Shown here: piece after piece, positions 1-6,537 of the stretch
Numbering within the stretch: the first letter of the stretch is position 1
How the letters are laid out: the number at the start of each line of letters is the position of its first letter
Assembly (NCBI GenBank): GCA_002373975.1
Contig: DFKZ01000036.1
Span: 96,661-115,752, forward strand
Length of the DNA stretch: 19,092 nucleotides
Reading direction: 5' to 3'
DNA from: Lachnospiraceae bacterium UBA3632
GTDB taxonomy: Bacteria; Bacillota; Clostridia; Lachnospirales; Lachnospiraceae
Translations under genes and position numbers: made by a program
Notes under the pieces: model-generated
Database searches by the model: none
Told to the model about the DNA's origin: nothing
What the model saw: only the letters and a program-made list of their open reading frames with translations

Positions 1-53
1 CATAGCATTTGCACGAACTCGCTGTGACTGATTAATCTGATTTATTTATATCG

Positions 54-277
54 GTGACAGGTATGGACGATATGAGATTGTAGTTTGATCGAATTAGGCG
101 CCGCGCTTAGCGAGAAGCACTTTGCGTAAATCGTGTCGAGGGATTGTTTGAGCAGCTCGCCATATAAGGCGAGCGTCGCGAGTTGCCCGAGACCGATTTT
201 GCCCTTAGCAAAGTGCTTCGAGCTTAGCAGCAGAGCCCATGAGAGCAAATTACAACTCATATTGTCCATGCCGTCAC
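54..277. repeat. Large imperfect palindrome of about 220 bp
   Basis: The plus strand from 54 and the minus strand from 277 read almost the same way inward. Both begin GTGAC, then GGTATGGACGATATGAG against GGCATGGACAATATGAG, then TTGTAGTTTG against TTGTAATTTG. Further in they share GAAGCACTTTGC (plus 114-125) and finally a perfect inner hairpin, GCTCGCC-ATATAA-GGCGAGC, at 155-174. The arms are about 70-100 nt with small mismatches and indels, so transcripts of either strand could fold into one long hairpin. The element is visibly richer in G+C than the flanks. It lies downstream of the MalG terminator. It could be a MITE-like non-autonomous element, a dispersed palindromic repeat or a structured RNA. 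I do not recognise a named family. Confidence 0.75.
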
Positions 278-400
278 TAAGTAAAAATGAATTATTGATA
301 GTATGTTAAACTGCAAGCTAATTATACAACACAAGGGCGGAATAATACCGCCCTTGATCGTAATAATGGAATAAATAATATGATAAAGCTGACCGCTTCT
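278..400. other. Non-coding spacer downstream of malG
   Basis: The stretch 1-400 is the first of two gene-free regions longer than 300 bases. Apart from the palindrome at 54-277 and the terminator hairpin at 332-356, I see only A+T-rich sequence with no ribosome site followed by a plausible reading frame. Positions 1-53 likewise show nothing recognisable. Confidence 0.6.
332..356 (-). terminator. Intrinsic terminator of the sugar ABC operon
   Basis: A perfect 9-bp stem, CAAGGGCGG / CCGCCCTTG, encloses the 7-nt loop AATAATA. It lies 45 bases after the malG stop. On the minus strand the stem is followed by GTGTTGTATAATT, which is T-rich but broken, so termination may be incomplete. It is the natural end of the binding protein-malF-malG transcript. 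Confidence 0.7.
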
Positions 401-1276
401 TTATCCTTTGACCGCTCCTCCGGTAACTCCCTCTACATAGTACCTCTGCAGGCACATGAAAAGTATGGTTACAGGTATCGCAACAAGCACGCCACCCGCG
501 CAGAACCTGGTGAAGTATCCCTGATAGTCACCCGTGTTCATCCAGCGGTACATTGCGACTGCCACGTTATAACTTGTATCATGTCCGAAGGCGATATATG
601 AAGCAAAGATATAATCACACCATGGCGCCATAAATGCAACCAGTGCGGTGTAGATGATTATCGGCTTCGACATGGGAATGATCATCGTAAGGAATACCCT
701 TGCACGTGATGCTCCGTCGATACGGGCTGCTTCATCCAGTGCCTTGGGAATAGTATCAAAATATCCTTTGCATACATAATATCCCATTCCGGAGCTTGCT
801 ACCGATACCAGTATCAATCCCGGTATAGCACCTGCCTGAGTAAGTCCCATCTGCTTTAACAGGAAGTACAGACAGATCATGGTAAGGAATCCGGGGAACA
901 TTCCGAGCACAAGCCAGAAGCGCATAAGGAATGTTCTTCCCTTGAACCTCATTCTTGAAAGAGCATAGCTTACACAAAGGATGATCACTGTCTGCAGGAT
1001 CGCCACACAGATTGAGATAATTATCGTGTTCAGATACCACTGCTTATAGTTTGTAGCATTTGAAAGGATAAACTTGTAATTATCCAGTGAGAAATGCTTG
1101 GGTATCAGATAATTAACCATTCCACCGTATTCAACCGCACCATCATAGGAACGGAAGCTGTTTAAAAGCACTCCCACAAAGGGGAACAGCCAAATCAGGC
1201 TGATAAGTATCAGCAGAATGTACGAGAACGCATTTCCTATTGCTCTTTTTCTTTTCATTGATGTTTCTCTAGCCAT
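401..1276 (-). CDS. malG: Maltose/maltodextrin-type ABC transporter permease MalG
   Basis: Inner-membrane permease of a CUT1-family sugar importer, 291 aa, the usual length for MalG. The first membrane helix is at about residues 14-38 (FSYILLILISLIWLFPFVGV), with five more following. The cytoplasmic EAA loop that docks the ATPase is clear at about 181-200 (DEAARIDGASRARVFLTMII). The C-terminus ends in the charged GGAVKG segment typical of MalG. Its ATG overlaps the malF stop by one base (TAATG), so the two are translationally coupled and almost certainly form a heterodimer. The sugar is inferred from family resemblance only; related maltodextrin, cyclodextrin or other oligosaccharide importers look alike. 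Confidence 0.9.
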   Translation of the reverse strand: MARETSMKRKRAIGNAFSYILLILISLIWLFPFVGVLLNSFRSYDGAVEYGGMVNYLIPKHFSLDNYKFILSNATNYKQWYLNTIIISICVAILQTVIILCVSYALSRMRFKGRTFLMRFWLVLGMFPGFLTMICLYFLLKQMGLTQAGAIPGLILVSVASSGMGYYVCKGYFDTIPKALDEAARIDGASRARVFLTMIIPMSKPIIIYTALVAFMAPWCDYIFASYIAFGHDTSYNVAVAMYRWMNTGDYQGYFTRFCAGGVLVAIPVTILFMCLQRYYVEGVTGGAVKG

Positions 1277-2676
1277 TATTGGAATCCCTCCTCGTCTTTA
1301 ACTGAAGGCAGCATCTGGTAAACAACCAGGCTGATAACCGCTGTGACAATGAAAACCATGATACCTATAACGGCAGCCATCTTGTAATCGGTGTCGTTGA
1401 TAGTCATCTTATAGAGCCATGTAACAAGAAGATCTGTCTTTCCTGCACCGCCGACCATCGATCCGCTCTTTGGTGCGCCTCCCGTAAGCAGGTATATAAC
1501 GTTGAAGTTGTTAAGGTTTCCGATAAACTGTGTGAGAAGGAAGGGACCTGTTACAAACAGCATGTAAGGAAGCGTGATGCTTCTGAACATCTGCCATGCG
1601 TTTGCGCCGTCGATCCTTGCACTCTCGTAAAGATCCTCGGGAATATTCATCAAAAGTCCCGTGGCGATAAGCATCAGATAAGGAATACCGATCCAGATGT
1701 TTACCACGATGATCATTACCTTTGCCAGGAAAGGATTGGTCCAGAAAGGTATCGCAGTCTGAATGATGCCAAGTCTCAAGAGCCATCCGTTGATAAGTCC
1801 GCTGGATGAAAAAAGCTTGGCCACATAAAGGAGTGATACAAACTGGGGAACCGCTATGGTCATGACGAGCACTGTTCTCCACAGCTTCTTAAATCTGATA
1901 CCCTTACGGTTTATCAGCATCGCAACCGCTATACCGAGGAAATAATCGATAAAGGTTGCAAACAGAGCCCATGCAAGTGTCCAGAGAAGAACCTGTACAA
2001 AGGTTCCTCCAAAGCCGGTGCTTGCAAAGCTGAACAGCTTTTTAAAGTTGTCAATTCCAACCCATGTGAAAAGCTTCGAAGGTGCCTGATGAGTCGCATC
2101 ATAATTGGTGAAAGCGACACATATCATAAACACGATAGGAAGCACGGTAAATACGAATATACCTACAAGGGGTAATGCAAGAAGTGTCTTATCGAAGTTT
2201 GAATCAAAGAGGGAATGCCAGTCGGCTTTGTTGCCCGGAAGCTTCTTACCTTTTTTGAGGATCGCTTCCTGATTCCAGTTGTCTCTCAGATTCAGTCTCC
2301 ACATAAATATAAGAGCGATTATCGCCATTACTGTGAGGATACCGAAAAGAAGGATGAGGAATGAGTTATCGCCGTATACGGTGACACGGCCTACCTTACC
2401 GGTCTCGACCGTTCCAAGAGTACCGAGTTTGGAAAGATAGCTCCATCCGAATTTGATGATATAGAAAAGCAGCGCAGCTTCCACTGCGAGGTACATCAGT
2501 CCCCTCAGGAACTGGCCTCTCATAAGCTGGCCGAATCCCATGATAACGAAGGAGATCTTTGTCTTCCAGTCTCCCTTAACCAAGGTTGTACCGATCTCGG
2601 CGATATCCTTGCCGAGCGCTTTAAAAAACGCACCGATCGGATTTTTCTTAGCCTTCCGGCTTTCTTCTTTTGCCAT
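1276..2676 (-). CDS. malF: Maltose/maltodextrin-type ABC transporter permease MalF
   Basis: Second permease subunit of the CUT1 sugar importer, 466 aa. I chose the ATG at 2676 because GGAGGG lies 7 bases upstream; the frame stays open to 2790 but has no ribosome site there. The permease core starts near residue 165 (LLALPLVGIFVFTVLPIVFM). The EAA loop is at about 349-368 (LYESARIDGANAWQMFRSIT), and a GGAPKSG segment follows in the last periplasmic loop. The first 160 residues carry two extra hydrophobic segments (about 42-76 and 104-126) separated by a Gly/Thr/Val-rich stretch, so the N-terminus is longer than in a minimal six-helix permease. It is followed directly by malG (one-base overlap) and preceded by the binding-protein gene across a 205-bp gap with a stem-loop. 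Confidence 0.9.
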   Translation of the reverse strand: MAKEESRKAKKNPIGAFFKALGKDIAEIGTTLVKGDWKTKISFVIMGFGQLMRGQFLRGLMYLAVEAALLFYIIKFGWSYLSKLGTLGTVETGKVGRVTVYGDNSFLILLFGILTVMAIIALIFMWRLNLRDNWNQEAILKKGKKLPGNKADWHSLFDSNFDKTLLALPLVGIFVFTVLPIVFMICVAFTNYDATHQAPSKLFTWVGIDNFKKLFSFASTGFGGTFVQVLLWTLAWALFATFIDYFLGIAVAMLINRKGIRFKKLWRTVLVMTIAVPQFVSLLYVAKLFSSSGLINGWLLRLGIIQTAIPFWTNPFLAKVMIIVVNIWIGIPYLMLIATGLLMNIPEDLYESARIDGANAWQMFRSITLPYMLFVTGPFLLTQFIGNLNNFNVIYLLTGGAPKSGSMVGGAGKTDLLVTWLYKMTINDTDYKMAAVIGIMVFIVTAVISLVVYQMLPSVKDEEGFQ

Positions 2677-2814
2677 CTTGTACCCTCCGTTGCAGCCTAC
2701 TGTATCTCCAAAAAAACTTATACTGTCTGCATTAATAAATCTCAATTCATTGTCCGCCCGGACTCTTCCCTTACAGACCGGAAAAACCATCTCTTCTTTC
2801 AGGCCTGTAACAGA

Positions 2815-2843
2815 ATCCGGCAGGCTTTTACTACCTGCCGGAT
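2815..2843 (-). promoter_or_regulatory. Stem-loop between binding protein and malF
   Basis: A perfect 10-bp G+C-rich stem, ATCCGGCAGG / CCTGCCGGAT, has a 9-nt loop (2825-2833) and begins 38 bases after the stop of the binding-protein gene. On the minus strand it is followed by TCTGTTACAGG, without a proper T-run. It is therefore more likely a partial terminator or an mRNA 3'-end stabiliser than a full stop. Such hairpins after malE-type genes let the binding protein be made in excess over the permeases. The role is inferred. Confidence 0.7.
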
Positions 2844-2881
2844 AAATTGTTTTGATTAACTGCCTTGGCAGTCAGATCATC

Positions 2882-4207
2882 TTACTGAGCGTAAGACTCA
2901 AGGTCTGCCTGGAATGCGGTAAGAGCTGCCTTAAGAGTATCATCGTCAGCTGTCTTGAATGCATCCTGAACGTCGCCTGCAAGTGCCTCTGCACGTGTCC
3001 AGTAATCTCCGGGGTACTGGCCCTGAGGGATCGTGAATGCGAGCTGCTCAGCGAGTGCTGAAAGTGCCTCGTCAGCCTTAACAGCGTCAGAATTCTGCGC
3101 ATTGATGTTTGAAGGGCCCCAACCTACTTCGTTGTATCTTGCAAGCTGTACATCCTCACTTGTGAGGTAAAGTGCAAGAGCATCGCAGCAAGCGAGCTTA
3201 GCTTCATCGGTCTGAGGCTTAACGCCAAGGAGCTTGAATCCGCCGAATCCGCTCATCTGATAGGTGTTTCCGTCAGAACCTGTGAAGGTAGGAAGCTTAG
3301 CGCAAGCGTAGTTGTCGCCAAGGAAATCCTTAACTGTGGAAGCATCCCATGTTCCGTCAATGATCGCTGCATAGTCAACTGCTGTGCCTGCGCCTGATCC
3401 GGGCTGGAAAGAAGGTGAAGAAGCGAGCTCGATCATCTCCTTAAGAGCTACAAGACCCTTTTCGGAATCATAATCAACGTTAGCTTTTGTAAAGTTACCC
3501 TGATCGTCACTGTCGTAAGTCATGGTGCATCCGGTTCCGAAGAAGAATGCTACCTGATACCATCCGGTAAGATCCATGTAGAAGTTCTTGCCTGCAGCTT
3601 CGCAATCAGCGATGATGCCTTCAAGAGTGGAAGGATCTTTTACAACGCTCTTATCATAGTAAAGGAAATATCCGTTATCGGAAGTCATAGGATAAGCATA
3701 GAACTTATCACCAACCTTTGCAGCTGCTACAGCACCTGCGTCATTCTGAGTGGAAAGTGCATCGATATTCTCGGGAGCAACCTCCTCGATAGCGCCTGCT
3801 GCAACAAGTCTTGCAAGCTGATCCTGTGCGAAACCGAAGATATCAGCGCCTGCTGTAACGTCGGTGATCATGTTGGAAGCTGCATCGCCTTCGCCTACTG
3901 CTTCAACAACGAAGTTGAATCCTGCATAATCAGGATTTGCTGCCTTGAACTCTTCGATCTGATTTCTGGTGAAATCTACAACCGCATCGGCAACCCATAC
4001 CTTAACGGTATCATCGCCAACAACCTCACCTGCGGGAGCATCTTCGCTCACTTCTTCAACAGGCTCAGCCTCTACGGTCTCTTCTACCTTTGTTTCGGGT
4101 TCGGTTGTCTCGGGCGTTGTCTCAGCGGGAGTGTTTCCGCCTGTACAAGCTACCATTGAAACAGCCATTGCCGCAGTCAGAAGAACTGCAACTAATTTCT
4201 TTTTCAT
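2882..4207 (-). CDS. Extracellular sugar-binding lipoprotein (MalE-like)
   Basis: Solute-binding protein of the CUT1 importer, 441 aa, anchored outside the cell membrane. Residues 1-20 are a lipoprotein signal peptide with a positively charged start, and the lipobox VSMVAC puts the lipidated Cys at 21. Residues 22-66 are a low-complexity Glu/Thr/Pro/Val linker that spaces the domain from the membrane. The binding domain follows from TVKVWVAD (about 67) to the end. Patterns usual for maltodextrin-binding proteins are present, such as GADIFGFAQDQLARLVAAG, YAYPMTSDNGYFLYYDKS and IIDGTWDAS. A strong AAGGAGG site sits just upstream of the ATG. It is the first gene of the transporter operon, with its own promoter and operator palindromes. 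Maltose or maltodextrin is the likely ligand, but the sequence alone does not fix it. Confidence 0.88.
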   Translation of the reverse strand: MKKKLVAVLLTAAMAVSMVACTGGNTPAETTPETTEPETKVEETVEAEPVEEVSEDAPAGEVVGDDTVKVWVADAVVDFTRNQIEEFKAANPDYAGFNFVVEAVGEGDAASNMITDVTAGADIFGFAQDQLARLVAAGAIEEVAPENIDALSTQNDAGAVAAAKVGDKFYAYPMTSDNGYFLYYDKSVVKDPSTLEGIIADCEAAGKNFYMDLTGWYQVAFFFGTGCTMTYDSDDQGNFTKANVDYDSEKGLVALKEMIELASSPSFQPGSGAGTAVDYAAIIDGTWDASTVKDFLGDNYACAKLPTFTGSDGNTYQMSGFGGFKLLGVKPQTDEAKLACCDALALYLTSEDVQLARYNEVGWGPSNINAQNSDAVKADEALSALAEQLAFTIPQGQYPGDYWTRAEALAGDVQDAFKTADDDTLKAALTAFQADLESYAQ

Positions 4208-4353
4208 AAGTTTTCCTCCTTACGCGTCTGCGTTTTGCGCCCGGTTAAGAGCGCTGTTACTGAATAGAATAATAATAAACCTCTCTGATTTATTACTATT
4301 ATTTTGCGAGCAGTTATAAAACCGATTCGCTTTATACAAACGGTCGCTTACTT

Positions 4354-4388
4354 GCGCAACAATTTGCGCTCTGTGCGCAACCGATTGT
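4354..4388. promoter_or_regulatory. LacI-type operators at the transporter promoter start site
   Basis: Three GCGCAA half-sites alternate in orientation: GCGCAACAATTTGCGC at 4354-4369, then TTGCGC-TCTGT-GCGCAA across 4365-4380, and GCAACCGATTGT at 4377-4388. The last fits the GCAAnCGnTTGC pattern common to LacI-family operators except at the final base. The cluster lies just downstream of the predicted -10 box, where a bound repressor would block RNA polymerase. The same half-sites occur upstream of the adjacent LacI-family gene. Confidence 0.65.
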
Positions 4389-4398
4389 CTACTCTAAT

Positions 4399-4427
4399 AG
4401 GTTAACAATTTGAAGCTGATATGTCAA
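4399..4427 (-). promoter_or_regulatory. Promoter of the sugar ABC operon
   Basis: On the minus strand a perfect TTGACA (-35, 4422-4427) is followed after 17 bases by TAACCT (-10, 4399-4404). The -10 is weak, which fits a regulated promoter. Transcription would start near 4392, about 185 bases ahead of the binding-protein ATG. Operator-like palindromes flank it at 4354-4388 and 4459-4477. Confidence 0.6.
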
Positions 4428-4458
4428 TCAAACAAATTACATAAGTTTATTACAATAT

Positions 4459-4477
4459 TTTGTGCAATTTGCACAAA
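4459..4477. promoter_or_regulatory. 19-bp palindrome, upstream operator candidate
   Basis: TTTGTGCAATTTGCACAAA is a perfect inverted repeat with 9-bp arms around a single central T. It shares the TGCAA/TTGCA half-site with the palindromes near both promoters here. It lies about 32 bases upstream of the -35 box of the transporter promoter. That position suits either an activator site or an auxiliary repressor site for looping with 4354-4388. Confidence 0.6.
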
Positions 4478-4564
4478 CAATTTGTTTCGGAAACCGTTTT
4501 TTAACCCTCTCTTTTACTCCATTTTACACATTGTTTTGTGTAAATACGACAAAAGGGGAAGGGC

Positions 4565-5605
4565 TCAGGCTTTGTCGGAACTCTTTGTGCTGCTTTTTGT
4601 ACTCTCCTTGAGGTTTATTTCATAATCGAGCACGGTGTTTTTCGGGACATCCTCTCCGGATATCATCGAAAGAAGTGTCTGACAGGCCCTACGCCCAATC
4701 TCCATAGTGTCGAATTTAAGGGAGGTTATTGTTACAGGGTAATTATCAAGAAGCTTACTGTGGTGACAGGATGCCACTTTCATCTGCTTCGGGATCTTTA
4801 TCCCCTTTTCAGCAAGGTGATGAACCACTTCATCGCATATATAATCATCCTGGCAGAGGATACAGTCCGCTCCGGTCTTTAATATCTCCTCTACCGCTTT
4901 GCTGACCTGAATACGTGTGACAAGGTCAGTGTAGATAATGGACTTTTCCGGTTTCTTTCCGGCGTCCTTGAGACCATCCACGTAACCTTCGTATCTCTTT
5001 TCATTGACTGTCTGGTTGAGCCCGCCGCCAAGGTATGCCACTCTTTTTATTCCCTTTGACAAAAGAAGTGCCACCAGCTCTCTGCAGGCTCCGTAATTGT
5101 CATGATCCACCGTAACGATATCCTTGTCATCGCTGTTGCCTATAGCCACGAAAGGTATTCCGGCAGATTTTAGATACTCGACAAAAGCATCATGCTTATA
5201 AAGCCTGGTAAGGATCATCCCGTCCACTTTACGGTTATTGACCATTCTCTCAAGAGGCTTGGTGTTGCCGCCGTCAGTGGTCACCACCAGCAGATCGTAA
5301 TCGTTAAGCTGCGCCGCTTCTTCCGCTCCGTGCATGCAGGAATGGAAAAAAGGCATATCCACAAGGTCCTTCACCTCGGGCATTATGATCGCTATGTTGT
5401 AGGTCTTGGACTGTGCAAGGCTTCTTGCGGATGCATTGGGATAGAAAGAATTCTCGTCGATGTACTGAAGAACGCGCCTTCTTGTGCCCTCGCCGATCCT
5501 TCCCTTGCCGGAAATGGCTCTGGACACCGTACTTGCGGATACACCCAATGCTTTCGCAACGTCATGTATCGTGATATTCTCTTTTGACTGATCTTTAATG
5601 TCCAT
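4565..5605 (-). CDS. LacI-family transcriptional regulator of the sugar operon
   Basis: DNA-binding repressor, 346 aa from the ATG at 5605. An upstream ATG at 5665 in the same frame is less likely because it would overlap the operator region. GGAAGG lies 10 bases before the chosen start, a rather weak site. The N-terminal helix-turn-helix is at about 11-35 (ITIHDVAKALGVSASTVSRA), with the hinge NASARSLAQSKT next. From YNIAIIMPEV onward is a periplasmic-binding-protein-like sugar-sensing domain, with the LCQDDYICDEVVHHL and SLKFDTMEIGRRA patterns of the family. A Ser/Thr/Lys-rich tail ends the protein. Its neighbour is the sugar ABC operon, and matching palindromes stand at both promoters, so it probably represses both that operon and itself, with the transported sugar as the likely inducer. 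MalR-like is a reasonable guess. Confidence 0.88.
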   Translation of the reverse strand: MDIKDQSKENITIHDVAKALGVSASTVSRAISGKGRIGEGTRRRVLQYIDENSFYPNASARSLAQSKTYNIAIIMPEVKDLVDMPFFHSCMHGAEEAAQLNDYDLLVVTTDGGNTKPLERMVNNRKVDGMILTRLYKHDAFVEYLKSAGIPFVAIGNSDDKDIVTVDHDNYGACRELVALLLSKGIKRVAYLGGGLNQTVNEKRYEGYVDGLKDAGKKPEKSIIYTDLVTRIQVSKAVEEILKTGADCILCQDDYICDEVVHHLAEKGIKIPKQMKVASCHHSKLLDNYPVTITSLKFDTMEIGRRACQTLLSMISGEDVPKNTVLDYEINLKESTKSSTKSSDKA

Positions 5606-5649
5606 TAAAAAACGGCCTTCCAAGCAGTGTATATTGTAATATATGGGTT

Positions 5650-5661
5650 GCAACCAGTTGC
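5650..5661. promoter_or_regulatory. LacI-type operator in the regulator leader
   Basis: GCAACCAGTTGC is a 12-bp inverted repeat with 5-bp perfect arms. It sits about 45 bases before the regulator start codon and just downstream of a second operator, and it shares half-sites with the transporter promoter palindromes. It fits autorepression. Confidence 0.5.
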
Positions 5662-5668
5662 GCAAAAC

Positions 5669-5686
5669 TGCGCAATCGATTGCACA
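5669..5686. promoter_or_regulatory. LacI-type operator at the regulator transcription start
   Basis: TGCGCAATCGATTGCACA contains a perfect GCAATCGATTGC core, the best match in the window to the LacI-family pattern GCAAnCGnTTGC. It begins about 6 bases downstream of the predicted -10 box of the regulator promoter, so a bound repressor would cover the start site. Confidence 0.65.
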
Positions 5687-5691
5687 ACTTC

Positions 5692-5720
5692 ATATTAACA
5701 CTCTTGGAAAACCGTTTCAA
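5692..5720 (-). promoter_or_regulatory. Promoter of the LacI-family regulator
   Basis: On the minus strand TTGAAA (-35, 5715-5720) and TAATAT (-10, 5692-5697) are separated by exactly 17 bases. The -35 overlaps TTGAAACGGTTTTCCAA, which resembles a CcpA cre or a second LacI-family site but has one extra base in an arm. The regulator therefore need not be read from the trmO transcript. Confidence 0.65.
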
Positions 5721-5743
5721 TTGTGAATTGTGTATAATTCCGA

Positions 5744-6529
5744 TCAGATTATTTGTGCAAGATCAACAGAGGAGTCTATTCCCGTCACATGTGCAGTATC
5801 TCCCGACACCTTGAATCTGACATTGTAGTCTTTATAGCTCATGCCGTATACGCGCTCGGGATCGTCGTGATACGCAGGGCGGGGATCCTGGGCCAGTATC
5901 TCTGACACGGTGCGCATATCTTCATCGGTGAATCCTTCCGGGATTTTCAGGTCGCTTGCTCCATCATCCGAACCGGCATTCTCACTGCCTGACAGATCTT
6001 CATCGGATTTCCTTACACTGCCTTTTACGGCATCCCATACCACTTTCAGCTTTCTGCCTTTTGTGGTGTCCGTAAATCCGCCTCTCGCATCAGGGTGAGC
6101 CTCCGCGTAGGGCAGATATGGCTTTATGTCATATACAGGCGTTCCGTCCCTCATATCCACACCGGAAACAATAATGACCGGACCATCCTGTGTCATCTCG
6201 ATTCCTTCAAGTTTCACACAGGAAAGCCCGATCGGGTTAGGCCTGTAAGGGGATCTGGTGGCAAACACACCGCGGTACTCATTTCCTCCCAGCCTGGGTG
6301 GCCTCACCTGCGGCCTGAAGCTGTTTTCACCGCGTTCTATCACTTCATCAAATCCCCACAACACCCAGAGGTACTCAAATTCTTCCAGTCCCTCCAATGC
6401 TTCTTTACAGGAATATTCTTTTTCAAATACTATCCGCCCTTTAAGGCCTGCTGCCAGCCCGCTCTGCCTCGGCAGGCCGAACTTTTCCTTCATGGGCGTA
6501 AAAATCTTAGCTATTATCTTCAGCTCCAT
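5744..6529 (-). CDS. trmO: tRNA (N6-threonylcarbamoyladenosine37-N6)-methyltransferase TrmO
   Basis: SAM-dependent enzyme of the YaeB/UPF0066 family that methylates t6A at position 37 of threonine tRNAs, 261 aa. The beta-barrel domain runs over residues 1-165. It shows the family blocks RPPRLGGNEYRGVFATRSPY (about 76-95), RPNPIGLSCVKL (96-107) and DMRDGTPVYDIKPYLPYAE (125-143). An acidic Ser/Asp/Glu linker (about 173-193) leads to the C-terminal domain with QDPRPAYHDDPERVYGM (214-230), typical of the long form found in enterobacterial YaeB. The start lies 8 bases after the stop of the histidine kinase gene, so it is probably read from the same transcript. Such coupling of tRNA modification to a sensor kinase may simply reflect a shared operon. 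Confidence 0.92.
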   Translation of the reverse strand: MELKIIAKIFTPMKEKFGLPRQSGLAAGLKGRIVFEKEYSCKEALEGLEEFEYLWVLWGFDEVIERGENSFRPQVRPPRLGGNEYRGVFATRSPYRPNPIGLSCVKLEGIEMTQDGPVIIVSGVDMRDGTPVYDIKPYLPYAEAHPDARGGFTDTTKGRKLKVVWDAVKGSVRKSDEDLSGSENAGSDDGASDLKIPEGFTDEDMRTVSEILAQDPRPAYHDDPERVYGMSYKDYNVRFKVSGDTAHVTGIDSSVDLAQII

Positions 6530-6537
6530 CAGCAGCT

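Larger units (their letters stand above)
4208..4564. other. Regulatory intergenic region, repressor gene to transporter operon
   Basis: This is the second gene-free stretch over 300 bases. It holds a leader of about 185 nt for the binding-protein mRNA, including an A+T hairpin at 4268-4300 (AATAATAATAAA against TTTATTACTATT, loop of 9). It also holds the promoter at 4399-4427, palindromes on both sides of that promoter, and a TTTACACA / TGTGTAAA palindrome at 4523-4544 just after the repressor gene. A GGAAACCGTTTT block at 4489-4500 resembles one upstream of the repressor gene. Confidence 0.7.

Noticed and set aside
42..269. Minus-strand open frame of 75 codons across the palindrome
   Set aside because: No ribosome site precedes its ATG (upstream bases are T-rich then GTGACGGC), and the frame is explained by the inverted repeat itself.
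2677..2790. Upstream extension of malF (38 more codons)
   Set aside because: The ATG at 2676 has a strong GGAGGG at good distance, and the extension shows no helix or signal and no ribosome site.
4523..4544. TTTACACA / TGTGTAAA palindrome as a terminator after the regulator gene
   Set aside because: The stem is all weak A/T-rich pairs and no T-run follows on the minus strand; it could as well be a protein-binding site, so it is mentioned only within the regulatory region.
5606..5665. Upstream start for the LacI-family regulator
   Set aside because: It would add 20 residues before the normal helix-turn-helix and place the start in the operator region; no good ribosome site is seen.
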